From Streptomyces mexicanus (lineage in GTDB: Bacteria; Actinomycetota; Actinomycetes; Streptomycetales; Streptomycetaceae): a stretch of 32,491 nucleotides of DNA. The DNA is taken from the NCBI RefSeq assembly GCF_902506575.1, contig NZ_LR732544.1, positions 2,387,492-2,419,982 on the forward strand, read 5' to 3'. The notes under the pieces are model-generated. The model searched no databases. It had not been told where the DNA came from and was given only the letters and a program-made list of their open reading frames with translations. Position 1 is the stretch's first letter. The number at the start of each line of letters is the position of its first letter. Made by a program: the position numbers and the translations under genes. Positions 7,668-14,746 of this stretch are shown here, one piece after another.

Positions 7668-7782
7668 CGGGGCATTGAAGCAGCACGGGGCGCACGGGCC
7701 GTGGGCGCGGGCGAGCGGTCGCTCGCCGGTGAGAGGTGAATCACTGTCCGCCGGGGTATGGGCGGGTTAAGCGTGTTGTAAG

Positions 7783-7801
7783 TTAGGGCAGCCTCACCAA
7801 A
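7783..7801 (+). promoter_or_regulatory. Iron box (DmdR/IdeR-type operator) of the efe operon
   Basis: TTAGGGCAGCCTCACCAAA matches the actinobacterial iron-box consensus TTAGGTTAGGCTCACCTAA at 15 of 19 positions. It ends 29 nt before the efeO start, and a TAAGTT hexamer at 7779-7784 that could serve as -10 overlaps it. With iron present, a DtxR-family repressor would be expected to block the operon. Confidence 0.7.
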
Positions 7802-7830
7802 CCGAATCAGACCCCTGTTCTGGAGCCTGT

Positions 7831-8976
7831 ATGCGAGCCGTCCGACTCTCCGTCGCCGCCGCCGTCACGGCGGCCGCTCTGACCTCCGTGACGGCCTGCA
7901 CCGCCAAGAGCGACGCCGCGGACGGCGACGCGATCCGGGTGACCGCGGCCGACTCCAGCTGCGAGACCTCCGCCGGCTCCGTCCCGGCCGGCCAGGTCAC
8001 GCTGAAGATAGAGAACAAGGGGTCGAAGGCGACGGAGGTCGAGATCCTCTTCCCGGACGACCGGATCGTCTCGGAGAAGGAGAACATCGGCCCGGGCACC
8101 AAGTACACGCTGACCGCCGAGGTGAAGGCGGGTTCGTACGAGATCGCCTGCCGCCCCGGGATGAAGGGGCACGGCGTGCGGCAGAAGCTGACCGTCACCG
8201 GCTCCGGCGCGAGCGCCGCGCGGGACCCGCGGCTGGACAAGGCCGTCGCCGCCTACCGCCAGTACGCGCAGGACCAGGCCGACGAGACGCTGCCGCGCGT
8301 GGAGACCTTCGTGCAGGCCGTCAAGGCCGGGGACCTCGACGCCGCCAGGAAGGCGTACGCCCCCTCGCGCCTGGGCTGGGAGCGCACCGAGCCGGTCGCC
8401 GAGTCCTTCGGCGACATCGACCCGAAGGTCGACGTCCGCGCCGACGGCCTGGAGCAGGGGCAGAAGTGGACCGGCTGGCACCGGCTGGAGAAGGCCCTGT
8501 GGCAGGACAAGAAGATCGGCGCCGAGGAGAAGGCCCTCGCCGACCAGCTGGTGACCGACCTGAAGGACTGGCAGAAGCGGGTCGGCACCGCCGAGATCAC
8601 CCCGACCTCCATGGCCAACGGCGCCAAGGAACTCCTCGACGAGGTCGCCACCGGCAAGGTCACCGGTGAGGAGGACCGCTACTCCCACACCGACCTGGTG
8701 GACTTCAAGGGCAACGTCGAGGGCGCGCAGAAGGCGTACGAGCTGCTGAAGCCGGTCGCGGCGAAGAACGACCCGGCGCTGACCAAGGAGCTGGACAAGC
8801 AGTTCACCGCGCTGGACACGCTGCTCGACACGTACCGCACCGACCCCGCGGACAAGACCTCGTACGACTTCGTCTCCTACGACAAGGTCGGCCAGGACCG
8901 GCGCAAGGAGCTGTCGGACGCGGTGAACGCGCTCGCCGAGCCGCTGTCCCGGCTCGCCGCCGCCGTCGTGAAGTAG
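7831..8976 (+). CDS. efeO: EfeO iron-uptake lipoprotein (cupredoxin + M75 domains)
   Basis: 381 residues. A signal peptide ends in SVTAC, a plausible lipobox with Cys23, so the protein is anchored outside the membrane. Residues about 35-125 form the cupredoxin-like domain (ADSSCETSAGSVPAGQVTLKIEN; EIACRPGMKGHG), and about 130-380 the helical M75 peptidase-like (EfeM) domain, with the HxxE metal motif as His217-Arg-Leu-Glu220 (WHRLEKALW). In the Efe system EfeO is thought to bind extracellular iron and pass it to EfeB and EfeU. GGAG (7822-7825) lies 5 nt before the ATG. First gene of an efeO-efeB-efeU operon behind an iron box; 42 bp to efeB. Confidence 0.93.
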   Translation: MRAVRLSVAAAVTAAALTSVTACTAKSDAADGDAIRVTAADSSCETSAGSVPAGQVTLKIENKGSKATEVEILFPDDRIVSEKENIGPGTKYTLTAEVKAGSYEIACRPGMKGHGVRQKLTVTGSGASAARDPRLDKAVAAYRQYAQDQADETLPRVETFVQAVKAGDLDAARKAYAPSRLGWERTEPVAESFGDIDPKVDVRADGLEQGQKWTGWHRLEKALWQDKKIGAEEKALADQLVTDLKDWQKRVGTAEITPTSMANGAKELLDEVATGKVTGEEDRYSHTDLVDFKGNVEGAQKAYELLKPVAAKNDPALTKELDKQFTALDTLLDTYRTDPADKTSYDFVSYDKVGQDRRKELSDAVNALAEPLSRLAAAVVK

Positions 8977-9018
8977 GCAGCAGGCCGGCAGAGGAACAGG
9001 CAGGCAGGGACGGATCCG

Positions 9019-10299
9019 ATGAGCGAGACGACGGACCAGAGGACGGACGAGACGCGCGCGACGGCGCGGCCCTCCCGCCGCGCCCTGATCGGCTGGGGCG
9101 GGGCCGGGCTCGCGCTCGGCGCCGTCGCGGCCGGCGGCGCGGTCGCGATGGCCACGGGCGGCGAGTCGCAGGACTCCGGGAACGAGGCGGGCGCGGTGGA
9201 GTTCCACGGCGTCCACCAGGCGGGCATCGCCACCCCCGTGCAGGACCGGCTGCACTTCGCCGCGTTCGACGTGAAGACCGACGACCGCGCCGAGTTCGTG
9301 CAACTGCTGAAGGACTGGACGGCCGCCGCGCGCCGCATGACCGCCGGGAAGACGGTCGGGGACGGCGCCTACGGCGGACTGGCCGAGGCCCCGCCCGACG
9401 ACACCGGTGAGGCCCTCGGCCTGCCGCCGGCGCGGCTGACGCTGACCATCGGCTTCGGGCCGTCGCTGTTCGAGAAGTTCGGCCTGCGCGAGCGGCGGCC
9501 GGCCGCCCTGGTGGACCTGCCGAAGTTCCCCGGCGACAACCTCGACGCCGCCCGCACCGGCGGCGACCTGTGCGTCCAGGCCTGCGCGGACGACCCGCAG
9601 GTCGCCGTGCACGCCATCCGCAACCTGGCCCGCATCGGCTTCGGCAAGGTCGCCGTCCGCTGGTCCCAGCTCGGCTTCGGCAAGACCTCCTCGACGACGC
9701 CCGGCTCCCAGACCCCGCGCAACCTCTTCGGGTTCAAGGACGGCACCCGCAACATCGCGGGCACCGAGACCGACCGGCTGGACCGGCACGTCTGGGTCGG
9801 CGCGCGCGACGGCGGCGCCAAGGACGCCTGGATGACGGGCGGTTCGTACCTCGTGGCCCGGCGCATCCGCATGAACATCGAGACCTGGGACCGCACCTCG
9901 CTGCAGGAGCAGGAGGACGTCTTCGGCCGCGACAAGAAGGAAGGCGCGCCGGTCGGCAAGGCCAAGGAGCACGACGAGCCGTTCCTGAAGGCGATGAAGC
10001 CGACCGCGCACGTGCGGCTCGCGCACCCCGACTCCAACGGCGGGATCACGATCCTGCGCCGGGGCTACTCCTTCACCGACGGCACCGACGGCCTCGGCCG
10101 TCTGGACGCGGGCCTGTTCTTCCTGGCCTACCAGCGCGACCCGCGCACCGGGTTCATCCCGCTGCAGCGCAAGCTGTCGGCGCACGACGCGCTCAACGAG
10201 TACATCCAGCACGTGGGTTCGGCGGTCTTCGCGATCCCGCCCGGCGTCCGCGACGCGAACGACTGGTGGGGGCGCACCCTGCTGTCCGAGGAGGCGTAG
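9019..10299 (+). CDS. efeB: EfeB deferrochelatase/DyP-type peroxidase, Tat-exported
   Basis: 426 residues. The N-terminus has a twin-arginine signal (SRRALIGWGGAG, hydrophobic stretch to about residue 50, AMA). The DyP hallmark GxxDG is GFKDG at 238-242, with Asp241 as the catalytic acid, followed by TRNIAGTE. Family members are haem proteins that are folded in the cytoplasm and exported by Tat; EfeB oxidises ferrous iron or takes iron from haem for the EfeU permease. GYSFTDGTDGLGRLDAGLFFLAYQRDPRTGF and SEYIQHVGSAVFAIPPG-like C-terminal motifs match the EfeB subclass. It lies between efeO and efeU, 6 bp before the latter. Confidence 0.95.
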   Translation: MSETTDQRTDETRATARPSRRALIGWGGAGLALGAVAAGGAVAMATGGESQDSGNEAGAVEFHGVHQAGIATPVQDRLHFAAFDVKTDDRAEFVQLLKDWTAAARRMTAGKTVGDGAYGGLAEAPPDDTGEALGLPPARLTLTIGFGPSLFEKFGLRERRPAALVDLPKFPGDNLDAARTGGDLCVQACADDPQVAVHAIRNLARIGFGKVAVRWSQLGFGKTSSTTPGSQTPRNLFGFKDGTRNIAGTETDRLDRHVWVGARDGGAKDAWMTGGSYLVARRIRMNIETWDRTSLQEQEDVFGRDKKEGAPVGKAKEHDEPFLKAMKPTAHVRLAHPDSNGGITILRRGYSFTDGTDGLGRLDAGLFFLAYQRDPRTGFIPLQRKLSAHDALNEYIQHVGSAVFAIPPGVRDANDWWGRTLLSEEA

Positions 10300-10305
10300 G
10301 CTTTC

Positions 10306-11178
10306 GTGTTCTCCAACTATCTGATCGGTCTGCGCGAGGGGCTGGAGGCCAGCCTCGTCGTGTGCATCCTGATCGCCTACCTGGTCAAGACCGGCCGCAG
10401 GGACGCCCTGAAGCCCATCTGGACCGGCATCGGCATCGCGATCGTCATCGCCATGGGCTTCGGCTGCGTGCTGGAGTTCGGCTCGCAGGAGCTGACGTTC
10501 CAGGCGCAGGAGGCGCTCGGCGGCTCGCTGTCCGTCGTCGCGGTGGGCCTGGTGACGTGGATGGTGTTCTGGATGCGGCGCACCGCCCGGCACCTGAAGT
10601 CCGAGCTGCACGGCAAGCTGGACCAGGCGCTGGCGATGGGCACGGGCGCGCTGGTGGTCACCGCGTTCCTCGCGGTGGGCCGTGAGGGCCTGGAGACCGC
10701 GCTGTTCGTGTGGGCGTCCGTGCACGCTGCCTCCGACGGCACCCCGCGCCCGCTGGTCGGCGTGGCGCTCGGCCTGGCCACGGCGGTCCTGCTGGGCTGG
10801 CTGTTCTACCGGGGCGCGCTGAAGATCAACCTGTCGAAGTTCTTCACCTGGACCGGCGCGATGCTGGTCGTGGTCGCGGCGGGCGTGCTCGCCTACGGCT
10901 TCCACGACCTGCAGGAGGCCGACTGGATCCCGGGCCTGACCCACCTGGCGTTCGACATCAGCTCCACCATCCCGCCGGACAGCTGGTACGGCACGCTGCT
11001 CAAGGGCGTGCTGAACTTCCAGCCCGACCCGACGGTCCTGCAGGTCACGGTGTGGCTGCTGTACCTGATCCCGACGCTCGCGCTGTTCTTCGCCCCGGTA
11101 GGGTTCGCCTCCGGGAAGGGGAAGGTGACGGTAGCTGATGAGCAGGGTTCGCGGCCCTCGCAGGCTTCGCAGGCTTGA
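10306..11178 (+). CDS. efeU: EfeU/FTR1-type iron permease
   Basis: 290 residues with about seven hydrophobic segments. The two REGLE iron-translocation motifs of the FTR1/EfeU family are present: residues 10-14 (LREGLEAS) and 126-130 (GREGLETA). EfeU carries oxidised iron through the cytoplasmic membrane, coupled to oxidation by EfeB. The start is a GTG six nt after the efeB stop, so translational coupling is likely, with GGAGG inside the efeB end. The hydrophilic C-terminal tail (SGKGKVTVADEQGSRPSQASQA) overlaps the start of the next gene by 41 bp. Confidence 0.95.
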   Translation: MFSNYLIGLREGLEASLVVCILIAYLVKTGRRDALKPIWTGIGIAIVIAMGFGCVLEFGSQELTFQAQEALGGSLSVVAVGLVTWMVFWMRRTARHLKSELHGKLDQALAMGTGALVVTAFLAVGREGLETALFVWASVHAASDGTPRPLVGVALGLATAVLLGWLFYRGALKINLSKFFTWTGAMLVVVAAGVLAYGFHDLQEADWIPGLTHLAFDISSTIPPDSWYGTLLKGVLNFQPDPTVLQVTVWLLYLIPTLALFFAPVGFASGKGKVTVADEQGSRPSQASQA

Positions 11179-12139
11179 ACGGACGGTCCTGACGGCGGCG
11201 TCGGCGACGGCGCTGGCCGCCACGGCGAGCGGGTGCGTGGTGGTGCACGGGGAGCGGGTGCTGCTCCCGGCCACCACGCAGGCGGACGCCGCGAAGGCGC
11301 TGGAGCAGTTCACGGACGCGTACAACAAAGCCGACCAGGCGTACGACAGTTCCCTGGACGCGGACTACGTCACCGGCGCCCTCGGCGCGATCGACGCGGC
11401 GCGGCTGAAGGCCGGGCACACCAACCACCCGGGCGGCAACAGCGCCCACACCCCGCTGAGGTTCACCGACGCCACCTTCACGATCCCGAAGAAGGCGGGC
11501 TGGCCGCGCTGGTTCGTCGCCGACGCCAAGGGCAACAAGGGCGGCGACGCGCGCTGGCTGCTGGTGTTCACCCGCAACGACCTCACCGAGAAGTGGCAGG
11601 TGGCGTATCTGACGCTGGTCGCCCCCGGTGCCGTGCCGAAGTTCGCGAAGGACAAGGACGGCTGGGCCGAGGCGGTGCCCGCGGACTCGGCGTCGCTGGC
11701 CGTGGAGCCGGGCGACCTGAGCCAGGACTACGCGACCTACCTCGGCAAGGGCGGCGACACGTTCGCCGCCGGCCCCTACACCTCCGCCTGGCGCACGCAA
11801 CGCGCCAAGAACGCGGTCAAACCGGGCCTGGCCACGCAGTACATCGACCAGCCGCTGACCGAGGGCGCCTACGCCCCGCTGGCGCTGCGCACGGCCGACG
11901 GCGGCGCGCTGGTGTTCTTCACCACGCACCACTACCAGAAGCAGACGGCCGCGCAGCGCACCTCTGTGCCCGTGCCGAACAAGGACGTGCAGGCGCTCAC
12001 CAAGGGTGAGATCAAGCAGTCGCTGACCATGGAGTTCGTCTCGAATCAGGTGGCCCTCGACCCCGCGAGGGGCGCCGCGAAGAAGGCGGTCACGATGATC
12101 GGCCGGGTGCAGGGCATGACGTCGGCGCAGGGCGGCTGA
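11138..12139 (+). CDS. Secreted lipoprotein of unknown function, fourth gene of the efe operon
   Basis: 333 residues. A basic N-terminus, hydrophobic stretch and TASGC lipobox (Cys33) predict a lipid-anchored extracytoplasmic protein. The mature part (QADAAKALEQFTDAYNKADQAYDSSLDADYVTG; FTDATFTIPKKAGWPRWFV) resembles a conserved actinobacterial lipoprotein domain whose function I do not know; it has mixed helix and strand and no evident metal motif. The ATG lies 41 bp inside efeU, so it is almost surely cotranscribed and probably translationally coupled with the iron operon. It could be an accessory iron protein, but the overlap alone is the evidence. Confidence 0.8.
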   Translation: MSRVRGPRRLRRLERTVLTAASATALAATASGCVVVHGERVLLPATTQADAAKALEQFTDAYNKADQAYDSSLDADYVTGALGAIDAARLKAGHTNHPGGNSAHTPLRFTDATFTIPKKAGWPRWFVADAKGNKGGDARWLLVFTRNDLTEKWQVAYLTLVAPGAVPKFAKDKDGWAEAVPADSASLAVEPGDLSQDYATYLGKGGDTFAAGPYTSAWRTQRAKNAVKPGLATQYIDQPLTEGAYAPLALRTADGGALVFFTTHHYQKQTAAQRTSVPVPNKDVQALTKGEIKQSLTMEFVSNQVALDPARGAAKKAVTMIGRVQGMTSAQGG

Positions 12140-12163
12140 GGCCGCGCCGCGCGCCGGCCGGCG

Positions 12164-12898
12164 TCAGTGGCGCAGGGGCCAGGCGCCCACCTGGCCGGGT
12201 TCCTCGCCGACGTGGCGGGCGCACGCGTCGGTGAGGGCCTCCAGCAGGCTGAGCGGGTCGGGCAGCGCGTGCTCCGGGCCGCGCACCCAGCGCACGGCCC
12301 GGCCGTCGTCGCCGGGCAGCCGGGCCGGGGGGACGAGGACGTAGGAGCCGCGGCAGTGCCAGCGCAGCCCCGGGTGCTCGTCCATGGTCTCCGGGTGGCA
12401 GTCCAGCTCGCAGGGCCACCACTCGTCCTCGTCCTCGGGGGTGCCGCGGGTGAGGGTGAAGAACAGCATGCGGCCGTCGTCGCTCTCGGCGACCGGGCCG
12501 ACCTCGACGCCGTCGGCGAGCAGCCGCTCCAGGGCCTCCCGGCCCGCCAGCAGGGGGACGTCCAGCACATCGTGGACCATGCCGGTGGCCGTGATGAAGT
12601 TGGCCTGCGGCTGGTGCCGGGCCCAGCGTTCGATCTGGGCGCGGTCGGTGGTGGACTGCGTCTGCCAGGCGAAGGACACCGGGTGCCGGGCGGGCGTGGG
12701 ACAGCCCACGCGGTCGCAGGAACAGCCGTAGCCGGACCCCGGGTGCGCGGCGGGCGCGAGCGGCAGTCCCGCGGCGGCGACGGCGAGCAGCAGGGCCTCG
12801 CGACCGCCGTCGGGGGCGGCCTGCTTGGGCCGGCGTCCGCGCAGCCACTGGGAGAGTTTGCCCTGCAGGCCGGTGCGGCCGCCGAACTCCGCGCTCAT
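12164..12898 (-). CDS. Bifunctional primase/polymerase-like domain protein, probably degenerate
   Basis: 244 residues. The core resembles the primase/polymerase (Prim-Pol, archaeo-eukaryotic primase) N-terminal domain: a Cys cluster YGCSCDRVGCPTPARHPVSFAW, then TTDRAQIERWARHQPQANFITATG and VHDVLDVPLLAG. In active members the last element contains two acidic metal ligands (D-x-D); here the second position is Pro. No helicase domain follows and there is no replication gene nearby, so a regulatory or inactive role is likely. GAGGGG lies four nt before the ATG. Its stop is 24 bp beyond the convergent efe-operon lipoprotein stop. Confidence 0.7.
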   Translation of the reverse strand: MSAEFGGRTGLQGKLSQWLRGRRPKQAAPDGGREALLLAVAAAGLPLAPAAHPGSGYGCSCDRVGCPTPARHPVSFAWQTQSTTDRAQIERWARHQPQANFITATGMVHDVLDVPLLAGREALERLLADGVEVGPVAESDDGRMLFFTLTRGTPEDEDEWWPCELDCHPETMDEHPGLRWHCRGSYVLVPPARLPGDDGRAVRWVRGPEHALPDPLSLLEALTDACARHVGEEPGQVGAWPLRH

Positions 12899-13034
12899 CT
12901 ATCCCCTCGCCTCGCTGGTGTGGACAGCATGCTCCATGGTCCCACCATCCTGCGCCCGCGGTGACCGCGGCCCGCATCCGGGGGTGGGGGCGGTCCGGTG
13001 CACGGGGGGCGCTCGGCACGCCCGGACCGGCGCG

Positions 13035-13649
13035 TCAGCGCGGGGCGAGGCCGTACAGCGCGTAGTCGACGAGGGTGTCGGTGTACGCGTGGGAAATGGG
13101 CCCGGTGTGCTGCAACCAGCGCTGGGCGAGCGGGGAGACGAACAGCTCCAGGGCGATGCGCGGATCGACGTCGGGGCGGACCTGCCCGGCCCGCTGGGCG
13201 GCGCGCAGCCGGCGCACGTACAGCTGCAACTGCGGTTCGAGCAGCCTGGCCACGAACTCGCGGCCGAGCCGCTCGTCGACCAGGCCCTCGGCGGCCAGCG
13301 CCCGCGACGGCGCGTCGAACCGCGGGTCGAGCAGTTCGTCGACGGTGGCGCGCAGCACGGCCTTGAGGTCGGCGGCGACGTCACCGGTGTCGGGGATCTC
13401 GTGCGGCTGGTGTCCGGCCTGCCGGGCCGCCTGCTCACCGAGGTCGAGGAACGCCTCCAGCAGCACCTCCGCCTTCGACGGCCACCACCGGTAGATCGTC
13501 TGCTTGCCCACGCCGGCCCGGGCGGCTATGCCCTCGATCGTGGTCCGCGGGTAGCCGACCTCGGCGACGAGCGCGAGGGCCGCGTCGTAGATCGCGCGCC
13601 GGGACCTCTCACTGCGGCGGGTGGCGTCGGGGGTGGACTTCTTGACCAT
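13035..13649 (-). CDS. TetR-family transcriptional regulator
   Basis: 204 residues. The N-terminal helix-turn-helix is clear: RRAIYDAALALVAEVGYPRTTIEGIAARAGVGKQTIYRWWPSKAEVLLEAFLD (about residues 16-68). The rest is a helical ligand-binding and dimer domain (LDPRFDAPSRALAAEGLVDERLGREFVARLLEPQL; DPRIALELFVSPLAQRWL) of the TetR_C_16-like type. The ligand is unknown. The ATG at 13649 is preceded by TACCGT and 7 nt, no Shine-Dalgarno, suggesting a leaderless mRNA. A palindrome 24 bp upstream probably is its own operator. The gene is divergent from the dimethylargininase-family gene, which may be a target. Confidence 0.9.
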   Translation of the reverse strand: MVKKSTPDATRRSERSRRAIYDAALALVAEVGYPRTTIEGIAARAGVGKQTIYRWWPSKAEVLLEAFLDLGEQAARQAGHQPHEIPDTGDVAADLKAVLRATVDELLDPRFDAPSRALAAEGLVDERLGREFVARLLEPQLQLYVRRLRAAQRAGQVRPDVDPRIALELFVSPLAQRWLQHTGPISHAYTDTLVDYALYGLAPR

Positions 13650-13656
13650 GCGGCCG

Positions 13657-13662
13657 ACGGTA
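13657..13662 (-). promoter_or_regulatory. -10 element of the tetR gene
   Basis: On the minus strand TACCGT (TANNNT) ends 7 nt before the ATG. The inferred -35 region, about 13679-13685, coincides with the palindromic operator candidate. Confidence 0.5.
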
Positions 13663-13672
13663 GCAGGGGGAT

Positions 13673-13687
13673 GAGACGGCACGTCTC
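13673..13687. promoter_or_regulatory. Candidate TetR self-operator
   Basis: GAGACG-GCA-CGTCTC is a perfect 6-bp inverted repeat with a 3-nt centre. It lies where the -35 of the tetR promoter should be, so a bound repressor dimer would block its own transcription. Size and symmetry are normal for TetR-family operators. Confidence 0.55.
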
Positions 13688-13823
13688 GCCGCGGACGGGG
13701 GCACCGGCAGGCCGCCGTACGGAACCGTGCGACCGCCCGTCGGGAGCCGCGGGCGGCCCGGAAACCACCCGGGCGGGCGAAGCGGCCCGGCCCGGCCCGC
13801 GCGCGGCGGGCGGCCCGGGCGCA

Positions 13824-13847
13824 CCATGGGCTCGAAGCAGCCCATGG
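13824..13847. promoter_or_regulatory. Inverted repeat upstream of the dimethylargininase-family gene
   Basis: CCATGGGCT (13824-13832) and AGCCCATGG (13839-13847) are exact reverse complements around a 6-nt centre, 50 bp before the proposed start of the downstream gene. It may be an operator or a hairpin in the leader. The sequence differs from the tetR palindrome, so a second regulator is possible. Confidence 0.4.
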
Positions 13848-13897
13848 GCCCGCCCCGGCGGGCACGAAGCAGCCCTGCGGTACCCGAGGAGCCCGCC

Positions 13898-14719
13898 TTG
13901 GCCCCAGCCCGCCGCGCCACACCCCGGCGCTACCTGATGTGCCCACCCGCACACTTCGACCTCGCCGGCTCCACCGACCCGTGGACGGACCAGGACAAAC
14001 CGGCCGACGCGGCGCTGGCGCTGGCCCAGTGGGAGGCGCTGTGCGGGGTGTACCGGTCCCTCGGCCACACCGTCGAGCTGCTGCCGCCCGACCCGACGCT
14101 GCCCGACATGGTGTTCACGGCGAACGGCGCGACGGTGGCCGACGGCCGGGTGTTCGGCGCCCGCTTCGCCCACCCGCGGCGCGAGCCGGAGGCCGAGCTC
14201 CACCTGGAGTGGCTCGCCGCCCCCGGCTTCGCGCACCTGCACGTGCCCGTGCACATCAACGAGGGCGAGAGCGACCTCCAGGTCACCGCCTCCTGGCTGC
14301 TGGCCGGGCACGGCTTTCGCACCAATCCGCTCGCGCACGGCGAGGCCCAGGAGTTCTTCGGCCGCCCGGTGATCGGTCTGCAGCTGGTCGATCCCCGCTT
14401 CCACCACCTCGGCCTGGCGCTGGCCGTCCTGGACGACGCGGCCGACGAGGTCGCGTACTACCCGCCGGCCTTCTCCGCCGGCAGCCGGGAGGTGCTGCGG
14501 CGGCTGTTCCCCGACGCGCTGACCGTCGGCGAACAGGACGCGGTCGCCTTCGGCCTGAACGCCGTCTCCGACGGCCTGCACGTGGTGCTGCCGCAGACGG
14601 CGGCCGGGCTGTACGGTCCGCTGCGCGAGCGCGGTTTCGAACCGGTCGGCGTGGACCTGGGCGAGCTGCACAAGGGCGGCGGCAGCGTGAAGTGCTGCTC
14701 ACTGGAGCTGCGCGGCTAG
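13898..14719 (+). CDS. ddaH: Dimethylargininase-family amidinohydrolase
   Basis: 273 residues from a TTG with a strong GAGGAG site (13886-13891) 6 nt upstream; the frame is open for about 170 bp further 5' but with no comparable ribosome site. PRRYLMCPPAHFDL, MVFTANGATV and HVPVHINEGESDLQV are typical of the dimethylargininase/guanidino-group modifying family, whose enzymes hydrolyse methylated arginines to citrulline through a covalent Cys. The likely nucleophile is in KCCSLELRG (Cys266/267) at the C-terminus and the histidine in DPRFHH (159/160). The usual H-L-D-T after the histidine reads H-L-G-L here, which may alter the active site or substrate. Divergent from tetR; convergent with the Rsm22-like gene, 27 bp apart. 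Confidence 0.8.
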   Translation: MAPARRATPRRYLMCPPAHFDLAGSTDPWTDQDKPADAALALAQWEALCGVYRSLGHTVELLPPDPTLPDMVFTANGATVADGRVFGARFAHPRREPEAELHLEWLAAPGFAHLHVPVHINEGESDLQVTASWLLAGHGFRTNPLAHGEAQEFFGRPVIGLQLVDPRFHHLGLALAVLDDAADEVAYYPPAFSAGSREVLRRLFPDALTVGEQDAVAFGLNAVSDGLHVVLPQTAAGLYGPLRERGFEPVGVDLGELHKGGGSVKCCSLELRG

Positions 14720-14746
14720 GGGCGGGCGGGAGGCCCTGGACCAGAC

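Noticed and set aside
7807..11328. A 3.5-kb open frame antisense to efeO, efeB and efeU
   Set aside because: Its composition (His, Arg, Gln, Gly-rich) is that of an antisense shadow of high-GC genes; the plus strand has three well-matched proteins.
12152..12163. Palindrome CGCCGGCCGGCG after the efe operon as terminator
   Set aside because: It has no loop and is expected by chance at this GC content; I could not support it as a terminator.
13727..13897. N-terminal extension of the dimethylargininase-family protein
   Set aside because: The frame is open, but the residues are low-complexity, no ribosome site fits, and GAGGAG before the TTG at 13898 gives a family-length protein.
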